Source of the DNA: Dyella sp. S184
GTDB taxonomy: Bacteria > Pseudomonadota > Gammaproteobacteria > Xanthomonadales > Rhodanobacteraceae
Assembly (NCBI RefSeq): GCF_009766065.1
Contig: NZ_LMUE01000009.1
Span: 219,830 to 283,829, forward strand
Reading direction: 5' to 3'
Length of the DNA: 64,000 bases
Positions 36,004 through 48,790 of the stretch are shown one piece after another; positions within the stretch are counted from its first letter, which is position 1, and every line of letters starts with the position of its first letter. The notes beneath the pieces are model-generated. The model had not been told where the DNA came from. It was given only the letters and a program-made list of their open reading frames with translations, and did no database searches. The position numbers were made by a program, and so were the translations under genes.

Positions 36004-36014
36004 GAGGCTGCCGG

Positions 36015-36392
36015 ATGGACCTGTCACTCGACCGTCCCGAAGGCTATTTGTTCGTGCGTCGCGTCGGCGCCCGCAGCGTCACCCTGATCGATCGCGAGCT
36101 CCAGGACAGCTTCCTGCTGGCACCGGACCGGGCTATCGAGCACTGGCCGGTCGATACAGCCGCCACACTGGATGCCGCCCATGTCGAAGCCCTGCTGGCC
36201 TTGCAGCCGGAGCTGGTGATCCTTGGAACCGGCGAGCGCCAGGTGTTTCCAGCGGCCGCATTCATGGCCGGCTTCCTGCGCAAGGGCGTCGGCATCGAAG
36301 TCATGGACAACGCCGCTGCCGCACGCACCTACAACCTGCTGGCGGGTGAAGGGCGTCGCGTGGTAGCCGGGTTCATCCTGCCTTCCGGCTGA
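36015..36392 (+). CDS. Mth938-like (DUF498) domain protein
   Basis: 125 residues covering one Mth938-like domain: GYLFVRRVGARSVTLIDRELQDSFLLAP, then LVILGTGERQVFPAA and GIEVMDNAAAARTYNLLAGEGR. The fold is related to NDUFAF3. The bacterial role is unknown. It lies 11 bp after yhbY in the same direction and converges with the nlpD-like gene. Confidence 0.9.
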   Translation: MDLSLDRPEGYLFVRRVGARSVTLIDRELQDSFLLAPDRAIEHWPVDTAATLDAAHVEALLALQPELVILGTGERQVFPAAAFMAGFLRKGVGIEVMDNAAAARTYNLLAGEGRRVVAGFILPSG

Positions 36393-36420
36393 TCGCGTTC
36401 GCCACCCTGCGCAGCCAGAC

Positions 36421-37452
36421 TCAGCGCGATGGCAGATAACCCAGCGGATCAACCGGATTGCCGTCCTTGCGGATCTGGAACTCCAGTTCGTTGCGCGATG
36501 CACCGGTGGAGCCCATCTCGGCAATCTGCTGGCCGGCACTGACTCGCTGACCTTCCTTAACCAGCCGCTTGCTGTTGTGACCATAAGCGGACAGGAAGCT
36601 GTCGTTGTGCTTGATGATCACCAGTTCGCCGTAGCCGACCAGGCCGTTGCCGCTGTAGACCACCACGCCATCGGCGGCGGCGCGCACCGGATCACCCTGC
36701 TTGCCGGCGATCTCGATACCGGGAATCGCATCGCCACTCTGGAAACGGCTGGCCAGACTGCCCTCGGCCGGCCAGCGCCAGTTCACTCCACTGACGGCGC
36801 GTGCGGGGCCGCTGGCAGCCGGTGGCGCCGGCGGGGCTGGCGGCGGCAGGGCCGCTGGTGCCGGCGTAGGCAGGCCCGCCACCGGCACCACGGTCGTCGT
36901 CGTTGCTGCCACGGCGGGATGCGCTGGCAACCCAGGCTTCGGCAACGGTGCAGGTGATGCCGGAGCAGTGCCGATGGACGCAGACGTGGCAGGTGCTGGC
37001 GTCACTGTCTGGAATACCGGAGCCGCCGCCACCACAGGCGCCGCCACAACATGTGGGGGCGTGACAGGCGACGCGGACGGCGTGCCGGTCACATGCGCGA
37101 TCGCAGCCTTGCCCGATGGCGATAGCGTCAGTCGCTGCCCTGGCCAGATCGTGTAAGGCACGGCAATGCCGTTCCACTGCGCCAGGTCGCGAAAATCCAC
37201 GCCATTGCGAAAAGCGATCGAATACAGCGTGTCGCCCTTGGCGACTTGATAACTGCCGCCAGGAATCGGCGTGCGGGCTGGCGTCACGGTCGTGCTGCCG
37301 CGATCATAGCCAGTGCCCGGTGCTGGTTCGACCACCACCGAACTGCGCATGGTGCCGCAGCCGACCAGCAGCAGAGACACGGTAAATGGCAGCAGCCTTT
37401 GAAGAGTTCGGTCCATGCGCATCAGCATAGCGAGACGATGCAGCTTTTTCAT
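36421..37452 (-). CDS. nlpD: NlpD/EnvC-like lipoprotein with LysM and M23 domains
   Basis: 343 residues. A lipoprotein signal ends LLLVGC, and a LysM domain follows at about 68-112 (YQVAKGDTLYSIAFRNGVDF). A long Pro/Ala/Thr linker leads to a C-terminal M23 fold (GDPVRAAADGVVVYSGNGLVGYG, ELEFQIRKDGNPVDPLGYL). In the last segment the usual zinc ligands look partly replaced, as in NlpD activators of amidases. The start used has GGAG upstream. It follows yqaA; no rpoS lies behind it here. Confidence 0.9.
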   Translation of the reverse strand: MKKLHRLAMLMRMDRTLQRLLPFTVSLLLVGCGTMRSSVVVEPAPGTGYDRGSTTVTPARTPIPGGSYQVAKGDTLYSIAFRNGVDFRDLAQWNGIAVPYTIWPGQRLTLSPSGKAAIAHVTGTPSASPVTPPHVVAAPVVAAAPVFQTVTPAPATSASIGTAPASPAPLPKPGLPAHPAVAATTTTVVPVAGLPTPAPAALPPPAPPAPPAASGPARAVSGVNWRWPAEGSLASRFQSGDAIPGIEIAGKQGDPVRAAADGVVVYSGNGLVGYGELVIIKHNDSFLSAYGHNSKRLVKEGQRVSAGQQIAEMGSTGASRNELEFQIRKDGNPVDPLGYLPSR

Positions 37453-37481
37453 GCAGAGTCGCTCCGCCAGCTAGCTGGCAA

Positions 37482-38087
37482 TCAACGCGGCCACAGCCAC
37501 CAAAGCAGGAGCAGCGCCAGCAACACCAGCGCGGCCCAGCCAATCCACTCGATATGTTTGTGCAATATGCGTTCCGCACGCTCACCGAACAGCTTGATCA
37601 GCAGTGCCAGGAGCCACACGCGCTTGCCGCGACCAACCGCAATGCAGGCGAGAAAAGGCAACACCGGTACGCCGACGATGCCGGCGGCCCAGGTAACGAA
37701 TTTCATCGGAATCACCGGCTGCAGCGCTGCCAGCATCAGCGCCCCCAGCATCGCCATCCAATGCTGGTTCATGTCGTTGCGCAGGTTGTCCACCCAGATC
37801 GTGACGGTCTGCTGCATATGTGGACTGAACAGCGGTTTCACTGCCTCGTAAGCCCAGTGTCCCAGCGCATAACCGACCAGCGCCCCGATCAATGAAAAAA
37901 GCAGCGAGATGTTGGCGTAGAAAAATGCCTTGTGCCGCTTGCCCAGCATCATCGGTGCAAGCATCACCTCGGGCATGACCGGAAAGATGAAGGCCTCGAC
38001 GAAACTCAGCCCGCACAGGTAATACAGCGCACGCGGGGCACGCGCCCATACCAGCGCACGCGCATAAAGCGCCCCGAACAGGCGCAT
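37482..38087 (-). CDS. yqaA: YqaA-family (SNARE-associated/DedA-like) membrane protein
   Basis: 201 residues with several membrane helices: LCGLSFVEAFIFPVMPEVML, ISLLFSLIGALVGYALG, and a C-terminal helix ALVLLALLLLWWLW. PMKFVTWAAGIVGVP is family-typical. DedA relatives act in lipid carrier transport; YqaA itself is uncharacterised. It overlaps the end of pcm by one base. Confidence 0.88.
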   Translation of the reverse strand: MRLFGALYARALVWARAPRALYYLCGLSFVEAFIFPVMPEVMLAPMMLGKRHKAFFYANISLLFSLIGALVGYALGHWAYEAVKPLFSPHMQQTVTIWVDNLRNDMNQHWMAMLGALMLAALQPVIPMKFVTWAAGIVGVPVLPFLACIAVGRGKRVWLLALLIKLFGERAERILHKHIEWIGWAALVLLALLLLWWLWPR

Positions 38088-38782
38088 CAGCCGATCCCGC
38101 CAAGCAGGGGCACGAAGCTGACCGGCCCGAGTTCTTCCTGGGTGAAATCGCCCTGCCCGTCGCCGCGCATGCGGATCAACGTCTGCCGGCTGGGCGAGCC
38201 CACCGGTGCCACCAGCACGCCGGTGGGACTCAGTTGATCAAGGATCCGGGTGGGAATGGTGTCGCCGGCGGCGGTGAGGATGATCGCATCGAACGGCGCC
38301 TCGTCCGGCCAGCCGAGCTTGCCATCGTCGTGGCGGGTACGCACATTGCTCAGGCCCAGCTGGCGAAAGCGGCGGCGTGCCTGACGCAGCAACTCCTCGA
38401 TCCGTTCCACCGTGAACAGCTGCGGCACCAGCGCCGCCAGCACCGCGGCCTGGTAACCGGAGCCGGTACCGACCTCCAGTACCTTCTGCGGCATGCCCTG
38501 CTTTGAATCAAAATGTTCAAGCAGCGCTTCAGTCATGCGTGCCACCACCCATGGCTGCGAAATGGTCTGGCCGTGGCCGATCGGCAACGCGGTATTTTCG
38601 TAGGCGCGTGAATGCAGCGCCTGGTCGATGAAGTGATGACGCGGCAAGTTGCGGATCACATCGATCACCCGCAGATCGCGGATGCCGTCTTCTTTCAGGC
38701 TGGCGGCGAGACGATCGCGCGCACGCTGCGAGGTCATGCCCTCGCCCTTGAGATCTGCCGCCGACAATGGATAGACAGTCAT
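38087..38782 (-). CDS. pcm: Protein-L-isoaspartate O-methyltransferase
   Basis: 231 residues. It repairs isoaspartyl residues with SAM. Conserved parts are [36 protein letters not shown], the SAM motif [16 protein letters not shown] and the post-motif [14 protein letters not shown] segment. It starts 3 bp after the surE stop, the standard surE-pcm order. Confidence 0.95.
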   Translation of the reverse strand: MTVYPLSAADLKGEGMTSQRARDRLAASLKEDGIRDLRVIDVIRNLPRHHFIDQALHSRAYENTALPIGHGQTISQPWVVARMTEALLEHFDSKQGMPQKVLEVGTGSGYQAAVLAALVPQLFTVERIEELLRQARRRFRQLGLSNVRTRHDDGKLGWPDEAPFDAIILTAAGDTIPTRILDQLSPTGVLVAPVGSPSRQTLIRMRGDGQGDFTQEELGPVSFVPLLGGIG

Positions 38783-38785
38783 AGC

Positions 38786-39580
38786 TCAGGCGGCCTCATC
38801 GTGGGTGTGGCCGCTCGTCATGCCGTCGCTCAATGTCTGCATCCAGCTGCTGACCTTTTCCAGTGCCTGGAACCGGGTCAGGTCGACGTGGATCGGTGTC
38901 ACCGAAACGAACCCGCGTCGCACGGCATCGAAGTCGGTGCCGGGGCCGGCATCATCCACTTCACCGGGCGGCCCGATCCACCAGATCGGCCGGCCGCGTG
39001 GATCGGTCTGCTTGATACATGGCGCGGCGCGATGGCGTCGCCCCAGCCGTGTCACCTCGAAGCCCTTGATCTCTGCCCATGGCCGGTCCGGCACATTGAC
39101 GTTGAGGATGGTGTCGGCTGGTAGCGAATCGACCAGCAGGCGCTGCATCAACAGCAACACTGCATTGGCGGCCGAATCGTAATGCACGCCCTTGTGATCC
39201 TGGCTGACCAGCGATACCGCGATCGCCGGCAATCCAAGGAAGCGCCCCTCCATCGCCGCCGACACCGTGCCCGAATAGATCACGTCGTCGCCAAGATTGG
39301 CCGAATTGTTGATGCCCGACACCACGATGTCAGGCTCTTCCTCCAACAGCCCGGCCAGCGCCAGATGCACGCAATCAGTCGGTGTACCAGCCACGCGGTA
39401 ATAACCGTTGCCCATCGGCAAGACACGCAACGGCGCATCGAGGGTGAGTGAATTGCTGGCGCCGGAGCGATCGCGATCGGGCGCTACCACGGTCACCTGA
39501 CCGACCGCGCCGAGGCGCTCGGCAAGCACGCGGATGCCCGGTGCATCCACGCCATCATCGTTACTTACCAAAACTCGCAT
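38786..39580 (-). CDS. surE: 5'/3'-nucleotidase SurE
   Basis: 264 residues. It starts [20 protein letters not shown] with the metal-binding NDDG, then [15 protein letters not shown] and [20 protein letters not shown]. It hydrolyses nucleoside monophosphates in stationary phase. First gene of surE-pcm-yqaA-nlpD. Confidence 0.97.
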   Translation of the reverse strand: MRVLVSNDDGVDAPGIRVLAERLGAVGQVTVVAPDRDRSGASNSLTLDAPLRVLPMGNGYYRVAGTPTDCVHLALAGLLEEEPDIVVSGINNSANLGDDVIYSGTVSAAMEGRFLGLPAIAVSLVSQDHKGVHYDSAANAVLLLMQRLLVDSLPADTILNVNVPDRPWAEIKGFEVTRLGRRHRAAPCIKQTDPRGRPIWWIGPPGEVDDAGPGTDFDAVRRGFVSVTPIHVDLTRFQALEKVSSWMQTLSDGMTSGHTHDEAA

Positions 39581-39720
39581 GTTGATCCGTTCGAGGGTAT
39601 TTGCGGGTGCGCAGCCAGTGGTCCCCTGCGCGCTCCATCTACCGAAGTCTACCGTAGCGGCCCGGCGGATTCACATGCGCCGGGCATGCCGCGGTCGGCA
39701 TCGCGCATTACCATGGCGGC

Positions 39721-40266
39721 ATGAAGCGCCGCACGCCCGTTCCCATCGACGATCAAGACAGCCGCCTGTTTCGCGAGGCGATCGGCGACGTGCGCCAACT
39801 CGATCGCGTCGAGCCATCACCGGCTGCGCCGAAACCGAAGCCCCACCCGCACATGCTGGAAGCCGATGAGGCGGCGGTGCCCGGCGAATTGCTGCAGATG
39901 GCATTCGATCCGGCCACGCTGGAGGTGGGCGAGGAGCTGAGTTACCTGCGCGACGGCTACTCGCCGAAGCTGCTGCGTCAGCTCAAGCGCGGCCAGTTCA
40001 GCGTGCAGGACGAGATCGATCTGCACCAGATGAATGCCGCCGCCGCGCAGGCCACCATCGTCACCTTCCTGGCCGAAGCCAAGCATGGCGGACTGCGCTG
40101 CGTGCGCATCGTGCACGGCAAGGGCTTGCGCTCGAAAGCCGCCGGGCCGGTATTGAAAAACCTCACCGACCGGATGCTGCGCCGGCGCGACGACGTGATC
40201 GCATTTGCCTCGGCGCGGCCGGCCCAGGGTGGTACTGGCGCGGTGGTGGTGTTGCTGAAGGGCTAG
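39721..40266 (+). CDS. Smr-domain protein
   Basis: 181 residues. The C-terminal Smr domain has IDLHQMNAAAAQATIVTFL and RIVHGKGLRS (HGxG motif), characteristic of MutS2-related nicking or RNA-endonuclease domains. The N-terminal 90 residues are family-typical for stand-alone Smr proteins. It stands between truD and surE on the opposite strand. Confidence 0.9.
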   Translation: MKRRTPVPIDDQDSRLFREAIGDVRQLDRVEPSPAAPKPKPHPHMLEADEAAVPGELLQMAFDPATLEVGEELSYLRDGYSPKLLRQLKRGQFSVQDEIDLHQMNAAAAQATIVTFLAEAKHGGLRCVRIVHGKGLRSKAAGPVLKNLTDRMLRRRDDVIAFASARPAQGGTGAVVVLLKG

Positions 40267-40273
40267 ATCAGGA

Positions 40274-40359
40274 GTGAGTGAAAAGGAGTGAGAGGTGAGT
40301 AAAAACCCCAATGCCCCGTGGCTTTGCTTCACACTCAGTACTCACTCCTTTTCATTCAC
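40274..40359. repeat. 19-bp inverted repeat between smr and truD (convergent)
   Basis: GTGAGTGAAAAGGAGTGAG (40274-40292) and CTCACTCCTTTTCATTCAC (40341-40359) pair with one mismatch around a 48-nt loop. The right arm covers the truD stop codon. It may act as a two-way terminator or be a dispersed repeat. Confidence 0.6.
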
Positions 40360-41390
40360 TTCTGCTCGTAAGCCAGTTCGCGTACCACCACGGTGGCATA
40401 GGCCCCGGCCGGCAATTCGAACGACAGCTCCAGCGCATCGTCACACGGCCAGCGCCACTTCAGATCCTTGGGCAGCAGACGCAAGGGACGACGTTCCTGA
40501 TCCATGCGCGCCGCAGCCACGCCTTCCGCCAGATCACTGAAGACCGCGCCAATCTCGCGTTCCAGCAGACCGGCTTCGCCCTGCGTGGGTAGCTCGCCCT
40601 GCCCCCACAACGGACCGGAGGGATGGATGTCCGCACGCGCCAGTCGCTCGGCCAGCACTTCGGTAAATGGTTCCGGCCCGAACCACGAACGTGAACCGGC
40701 CAGCGACCAGATCTCACCATCCAGCGGCTTGTCCCACGCATCGCGCTCGACCCGCGCCGCCAGCACGCTGTTGAATATCTGCGAACGTGCGGCCGACAGC
40801 AGGAACGAACGCTTGTCGCGCTCGACCCGACGCCCGGCAAACATCGCCCGTGCCTGCGCCACGTTGCCACCCTCGCGGCCGAAGCGCTGCTCGCCGTAGT
40901 AGTTCGGCACACCGCGTGCGGATATCTGCTGCAGCACTTGCTCGGCTGCATCACGATCACCCTGCACCCCGCGTAGAACCAGCACAAAGCGATTGCCGCG
41001 CAACGCGCCGCGCTTCAACTTGCGCGAATGCCGCGTCGCCGCCAGCACCTTCACATCCGTATGCGGAAACACCGACCAGTCCGGATCGGGCTTGCCGGCC
41101 AGCTGCACCGAAAACGTCTGCCGGGTGACGGCATGGCGATCCTTCAACCCGGCATAACCGACGGCGATCTGCGACACACCGGCAAACTTCGCCAGCTCAC
41201 GCGCCACCCAGTCGGTGTTCGCGCCGCGCTTCTCCACCCACAACAGCGCGTGCTCGCCCGCGCCATCGGCGTCGTAACCGAGGATTTCCTCGACGACGAA
41301 GTCCTCCGGTGTGCTGCGCAATTGCGCCTGCAAGGGCGGCGTACCATGGGCCCATGGCAACGGGGCTTGGGCAAGGTCGGATTCGGACAT
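40356..41390 (-). CDS. truD: tRNA pseudouridine(13) synthase
   Basis: 344 residues from MSESDLAQAPLPWAHGTPPL. Motifs include DFVVEEILGY, the catalytic YAGLKDRHAVTRQTFSV, RGNRFVLVLRGV and GVPNYYGEQRFGREGGN. Modifies U13 of tRNA-Glu. The start is conserved; the frame is open 32 codons further but overlaps ispF there. Third gene of ispD-ispF-truD. Confidence 0.97.
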   Translation of the reverse strand: MSESDLAQAPLPWAHGTPPLQAQLRSTPEDFVVEEILGYDADGAGEHALLWVEKRGANTDWVARELAKFAGVSQIAVGYAGLKDRHAVTRQTFSVQLAGKPDPDWSVFPHTDVKVLAATRHSRKLKRGALRGNRFVLVLRGVQGDRDAAEQVLQQISARGVPNYYGEQRFGREGGNVAQARAMFAGRRVERDKRSFLLSAARSQIFNSVLAARVERDAWDKPLDGEIWSLAGSRSWFGPEPFTEVLAERLARADIHPSGPLWGQGELPTQGEAGLLEREIGAVFSDLAEGVAAARMDQERRPLRLLPKDLKWRWPCDDALELSFELPAGAYATVVVRELAYEQK

Positions 41391-41436
41391 GACACTCCAC
41401 CGGTCGCGCCGGCATTCAGATGGAAACGGGCCGCGC

Positions 41437-41913
41437 TCAGCGCCGCTCGAGCAGAACGCAGGCCTGCGCTGCGATACCTTCACCACGACCGGTGAAGCCG
41501 AGCTTCTCGGTGGTGGTGGCCTTGATGCTGATGCGGCCGATCTCGCTATCCAGATCCTCGGCGAGGTTTTTACGCATCGCCTGCGCGTGTGGACCCACCT
41601 TGGGCGCTTCGCAGATCACCGTGACGTCGGCATTGCCCAGTGCGTAGCCGTGCTGCGCCATCAACATCGCCGCATGGCGCAGGAACTGGCGGCTGTCGGC
41701 ATGCCGCCAGCGCTCGTCGCTGGGTGGGAAATGGGTGCCGATATCACCCAGCGCCAGTGCGCCGAAGATCGCATCGCACAGCGCATGGATCACCACGTCG
41801 CCGTCCGAATGCGCGATCACGCCGCGATGATGCGACACGCGCACGCCGCCGAGCGTGACGTGGCCACCGTCACCGAACGCATGCACATCGAAACCCTGGC
41901 CTATGCGCATCAT
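41437..41913 (-). CDS. ispF: 2-C-methyl-D-erythritol 2,4-cyclodiphosphate synthase
   Basis: 158 residues, MEP isoprenoid pathway. It starts [14 protein letters not shown] with metal ligands Asp and His, then [25 protein letters not shown]. The end [15 protein letters not shown] is conserved. Overlaps ispD by 4 bp. Confidence 0.97.
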   Translation of the reverse strand: MMRIGQGFDVHAFGDGGHVTLGGVRVSHHRGVIAHSDGDVVIHALCDAIFGALALGDIGTHFPPSDERWRHADSRQFLRHAAMLMAQHGYALGNADVTVICEAPKVGPHAQAMRKNLAEDLDSEIGRISIKATTTEKLGFTGRGEGIAAQACVLLERR

Positions 41914-42605
41914 GCTGTCCTCGCGAGCAGAAACTCGGCCAGCGCGAAATCCGCCGCCGTGGTCACCTTGATGTTGTCCTCGGCACCTTCGACCAGCAAG
42001 GGCGCGAAACCGGCCTGCTCCATCGCCATGGCCTCGTCGCTGGGATTCACCCCGCGCCGCGCCGCCTCGCGCAGAGCGGCCGACAACGGACCACGCCGGA
42101 ACATCTGCGGGGTGAAAGCACGCCAGCGCTGATCGCGCGGCTCGGTCAATCCGCTGCGACCGACGGCATCAGCGCGCTTCAATGTGTCGCGCAAGGGCGC
42201 GCCCAGCAGACCGCCGTCTGTCGCGCCGGCCAGTTCGATCAACTTGCTGATATCGGCAAGTCGTACGCAGGGTCGTGCCGCATCGTGGACCAGCACGAAA
42301 TCTTCCGCGCCCACCGTCTCTGGCAACGCATCCAGCCCGGCCAGTACCGAATCACTACGTTCTGTTCCGCCGGTGGCGGTAAGTACCGGCTTGCCATTGA
42401 GCATGGCGAGGCGTGGCCAATGCGCGTCCGCTGCAGCCAGCGTCACCAGCAAGCCGGCAATGCACGGATGCGCGGCAAGCCGCTCAAGCGTTTGCTCGAT
42501 CAGCGGTCGTCCGGCCAGCGGCAGGTATTGCTTGGGGCAACTTCCACCGACCCGCGCACCGCGCCCCGCTGCAGGCACCACGCACCACAACATCGATGTG
42601 CTCAT
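41910..42605 (-). CDS. ispD: 2-C-methyl-D-erythritol 4-phosphate cytidylyltransferase
   Basis: 231 residues. CTP-binding start [27 protein letters not shown], then [11 protein letters not shown] and [10 protein letters not shown]. Overlaps ftsB upstream and ispF downstream by 4 bp each, a translationally coupled ftsB-ispD-ispF unit. Confidence 0.97.
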   Translation of the reverse strand: MSTSMLWCVVPAAGRGARVGGSCPKQYLPLAGRPLIEQTLERLAAHPCIAGLLVTLAAADAHWPRLAMLNGKPVLTATGGTERSDSVLAGLDALPETVGAEDFVLVHDAARPCVRLADISKLIELAGATDGGLLGAPLRDTLKRADAVGRSGLTEPRDQRWRAFTPQMFRRGPLSAALREAARRGVNPSDEAMAMEQAGFAPLLVEGAEDNIKVTTAADFALAEFLLARTA

Positions 42606-42934
42606 GGTGAACCGGCAGATGATGTGGTCGATGGCGGTGGCACGCTACCGGGGTTGGCCGGTTGCTCGACCACCTGATAGAACGTCTCACCAGGCTTGAT
42701 CAGCCCCAGTTCGGTGCGCGCGCGCGCCTCGACGGCCTGGTCGCCTTGCTTGAGATCGAGCACATCGGCACCGACGGCCTGATTGCGCTGCAACAGCTTG
42801 GCGTTCTCGTCCGTCTGCTTCTTCACTGCCACGCGCAGGCTGTCCACTTCGTGCATGCTGCCGTTGCCGGACCACAGCTTCAGCTGCAGTCCGATCAGGA
42901 TCAGGATCAGAACCAGGGCGATCCAGCGCAGCAT
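42602..42934 (-). CDS. ftsB: Cell division protein FtsB
   Basis: 110 residues. One N-terminal membrane helix (WIALVLILILIGLQLKLW), then a periplasmic coiled coil (LRVAVKKQTDENAKLLQRNQ) and the conserved EARARTELGLIKPGETFYQV. Part of the FtsQLB divisome complex. The Pro/Ser-rich end is longer than in E. coli. Located between eno and ispD as usual. Confidence 0.95.
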   Translation of the reverse strand: MLRWIALVLILILIGLQLKLWSGNGSMHEVDSLRVAVKKQTDENAKLLQRNQAVGADVLDLKQGDQAVEARARTELGLIKPGETFYQVVEQPANPGSVPPPSTTSSAGSP

Positions 42935-42952
42935 GGGCAGTCGACTATCCGC

Positions 42953-46836
<3,884 letters not shown>

Positions 46837-46960
46837 TTAGGCATTTTAGCCGCAGAAGCGCTTCACTGCGAGATGACTTTGAATATTTCGTCATTTTGGT
46901 TCATATACGCGCTCGCCTTGGCGGGTGAAACGACTGTTGTCCCCCTGCTAGCATGTCTGA

Positions 46961-48760
46961 ATGAACTCCCCCATCCCCGCCCGTCTCGCTGCCCTCCGCG
47001 CGGCCATGCAGCAGCATGGCGTCGCTGCCGTACTCGTCCCCACCGCCGATCCGCACCTTTCCGAATACCTGCCTGAGCACTGGCAGGCACGAGCATGGCT
47101 GTCCGGCTTCACCGGCTCGGCCGGCACCCTGATCGTCACCCGTGATCACGCCGGGCTGTGGACCGATTCGCGCTACTTTTCGCAGGCCGAGCAACAACTG
47201 GCCGGCAGCGGCATCACACTGATGAAGCTGCGCGTGCCGCATGCCGCCGAACATCTGGAATGGCTGCAGCAGCATCTGCACGACGACGACGTGCTGACGG
47301 TGACCGGCGACAGCGTGGCGCTGACCACCCAGCGCCAGATCGAGCGCCGCCTGGCCGAGACCGGCGCCACCCTGCGCACCGATCTGGACTTGCCAGGGGC
47401 GATCTGGCCCGATCGCCCCGCATTGCCGCAGGCGCCCGTGGTCGAACACGACCCGATCTACGCCTGCATCCCGCGCAGCGACAAATTCACCCGCCTGCGC
47501 AGCGCCATGCGCAAGCTCGGCGCCACCCATCACCTGCTGTCCAGCCTCGACGACATCGCCTGGCTGACCAACCTGCGCGGCAGTGATGTGGAATGCAACC
47601 CGGTGTTCCTCGCGCATCTGCTGGTGCAACCGGGTGGTCGCGCCACGCTGTTCGTCAATCGCGCCAAGCTCAGCGACGCCCTGGTTGCCGCCTTGGCCGC
47701 TGATGGCATCAGTATCGCCGACTACGCCTCGATCAGCTCGGCTTTGAACGAGCTGGGTACGCCCGACAACCTGCTGCTAGACAGCGGTCGGGTAGTCAGT
47801 GCGATCGCCGCGGCGATCGCACCCACCGTTACGCCGATCGAGGCCGCCAACCCGAGTATCGCGTTCAAGGCGGTCAAGGGTGCAGCCGAGCTCGAGCACA
47901 TCCGCGACGTGATGCGCCGCGACGGCGCCGCCCTGGTGCGCGGCTTCCGCCGCCTGGAACAGCGCCTCGCCGCTGGCATGACGCTGACCGAACTGGATGT
48001 CGATACCTTGTTGTTCGAGGAGCGCTCGACCCAGCCCGGCTACGTCGGCGAGAGCTTCGCCACCATCGCCGGCTACCAGGCCAACGGTGCGCTGCCGCAC
48101 TATCGCGCCACGCCGGAGTCGCACAGCACGCTGCAAGCCAAAGGGCTGCTGCTGATCGATTCCGGTGGCCAGTATCTCGGTGGCACCACCGACATCACTC
48201 GCGTGCTGGCGCTTGGCGAGACCACGCCGGAACAGCGGCGCGACGCTACCCTGGTATTGAAGGGCATGATCGCGCTGTCCCGCGCTCGTTTCCCGAAGGG
48301 TGCCAGCGGCCCGCAACTGGATGCACTCGCACGCGCGCCACTATGGGCCTGCGGCATGGACTACGGCCACGGCACCGGCCATGGCGTGGGCTACTTCCTC
48401 AACGTGCACGAAGGCCCGCACGGCATCCGGCCACCGGTTGCCGGCGGCGCACTGGTCGCGTTGGTACCCGGCATGATCAGCTCGATCGAGCCGGGCCTCT
48501 ACAAGCCCGGACGCTACGGCATCCGCCACGAGAACCTCGCGGTGGTGGTCGAAGCCGAGCAGACCGAGTTCGGCGAGTTTCTCGCGTTCGAGACGCTCAC
48601 GATGTGTCCATTCGACCGCCGCGCCCTCGAACCGAGCATGCTGAACCCGGAAGAGCGCGCCTGGCTCGACGACTACCACGCCAGCGTGCGCGCCGCGCTC
48701 AGCCCATTACTGGAAGATGCCGATCTGGAATGGCTGAACCGGCACTGCGCGCCACTGTAG
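46961..48760 (+). CDS. M24B aminopeptidase P-type (Xaa-Pro) peptidase
   Basis: 599 residues, the three-domain long form related to eukaryotic XPNPEP1. Two creatinase-like N-terminal domains are followed by a catalytic pita-bread domain. That domain has metal ligands in LLIDSGGQYLGGTTDITR, GHGTGHGVG, SIEPGLYKPGRYGIRHENL and a final Glu. Removes N-terminal residues before Pro. It is divergent from pyrG and has no clear ribosome-binding site. Confidence 0.93.
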   Translation: MNSPIPARLAALRAAMQQHGVAAVLVPTADPHLSEYLPEHWQARAWLSGFTGSAGTLIVTRDHAGLWTDSRYFSQAEQQLAGSGITLMKLRVPHAAEHLEWLQQHLHDDDVLTVTGDSVALTTQRQIERRLAETGATLRTDLDLPGAIWPDRPALPQAPVVEHDPIYACIPRSDKFTRLRSAMRKLGATHHLLSSLDDIAWLTNLRGSDVECNPVFLAHLLVQPGGRATLFVNRAKLSDALVAALAADGISIADYASISSALNELGTPDNLLLDSGRVVSAIAAAIAPTVTPIEAANPSIAFKAVKGAAELEHIRDVMRRDGAALVRGFRRLEQRLAAGMTLTELDVDTLLFEERSTQPGYVGESFATIAGYQANGALPHYRATPESHSTLQAKGLLLIDSGGQYLGGTTDITRVLALGETTPEQRRDATLVLKGMIALSRARFPKGASGPQLDALARAPLWACGMDYGHGTGHGVGYFLNVHEGPHGIRPPVAGGALVALVPGMISSIEPGLYKPGRYGIRHENLAVVVEAEQTEFGEFLAFETLTMCPFDRRALEPSMLNPEERAWLDDYHASVRAALSPLLEDADLEWLNRHCAPL

Positions 48761-48790
48761 GCGGTACCTGCCGGCACCTTCCCGTGCAAC

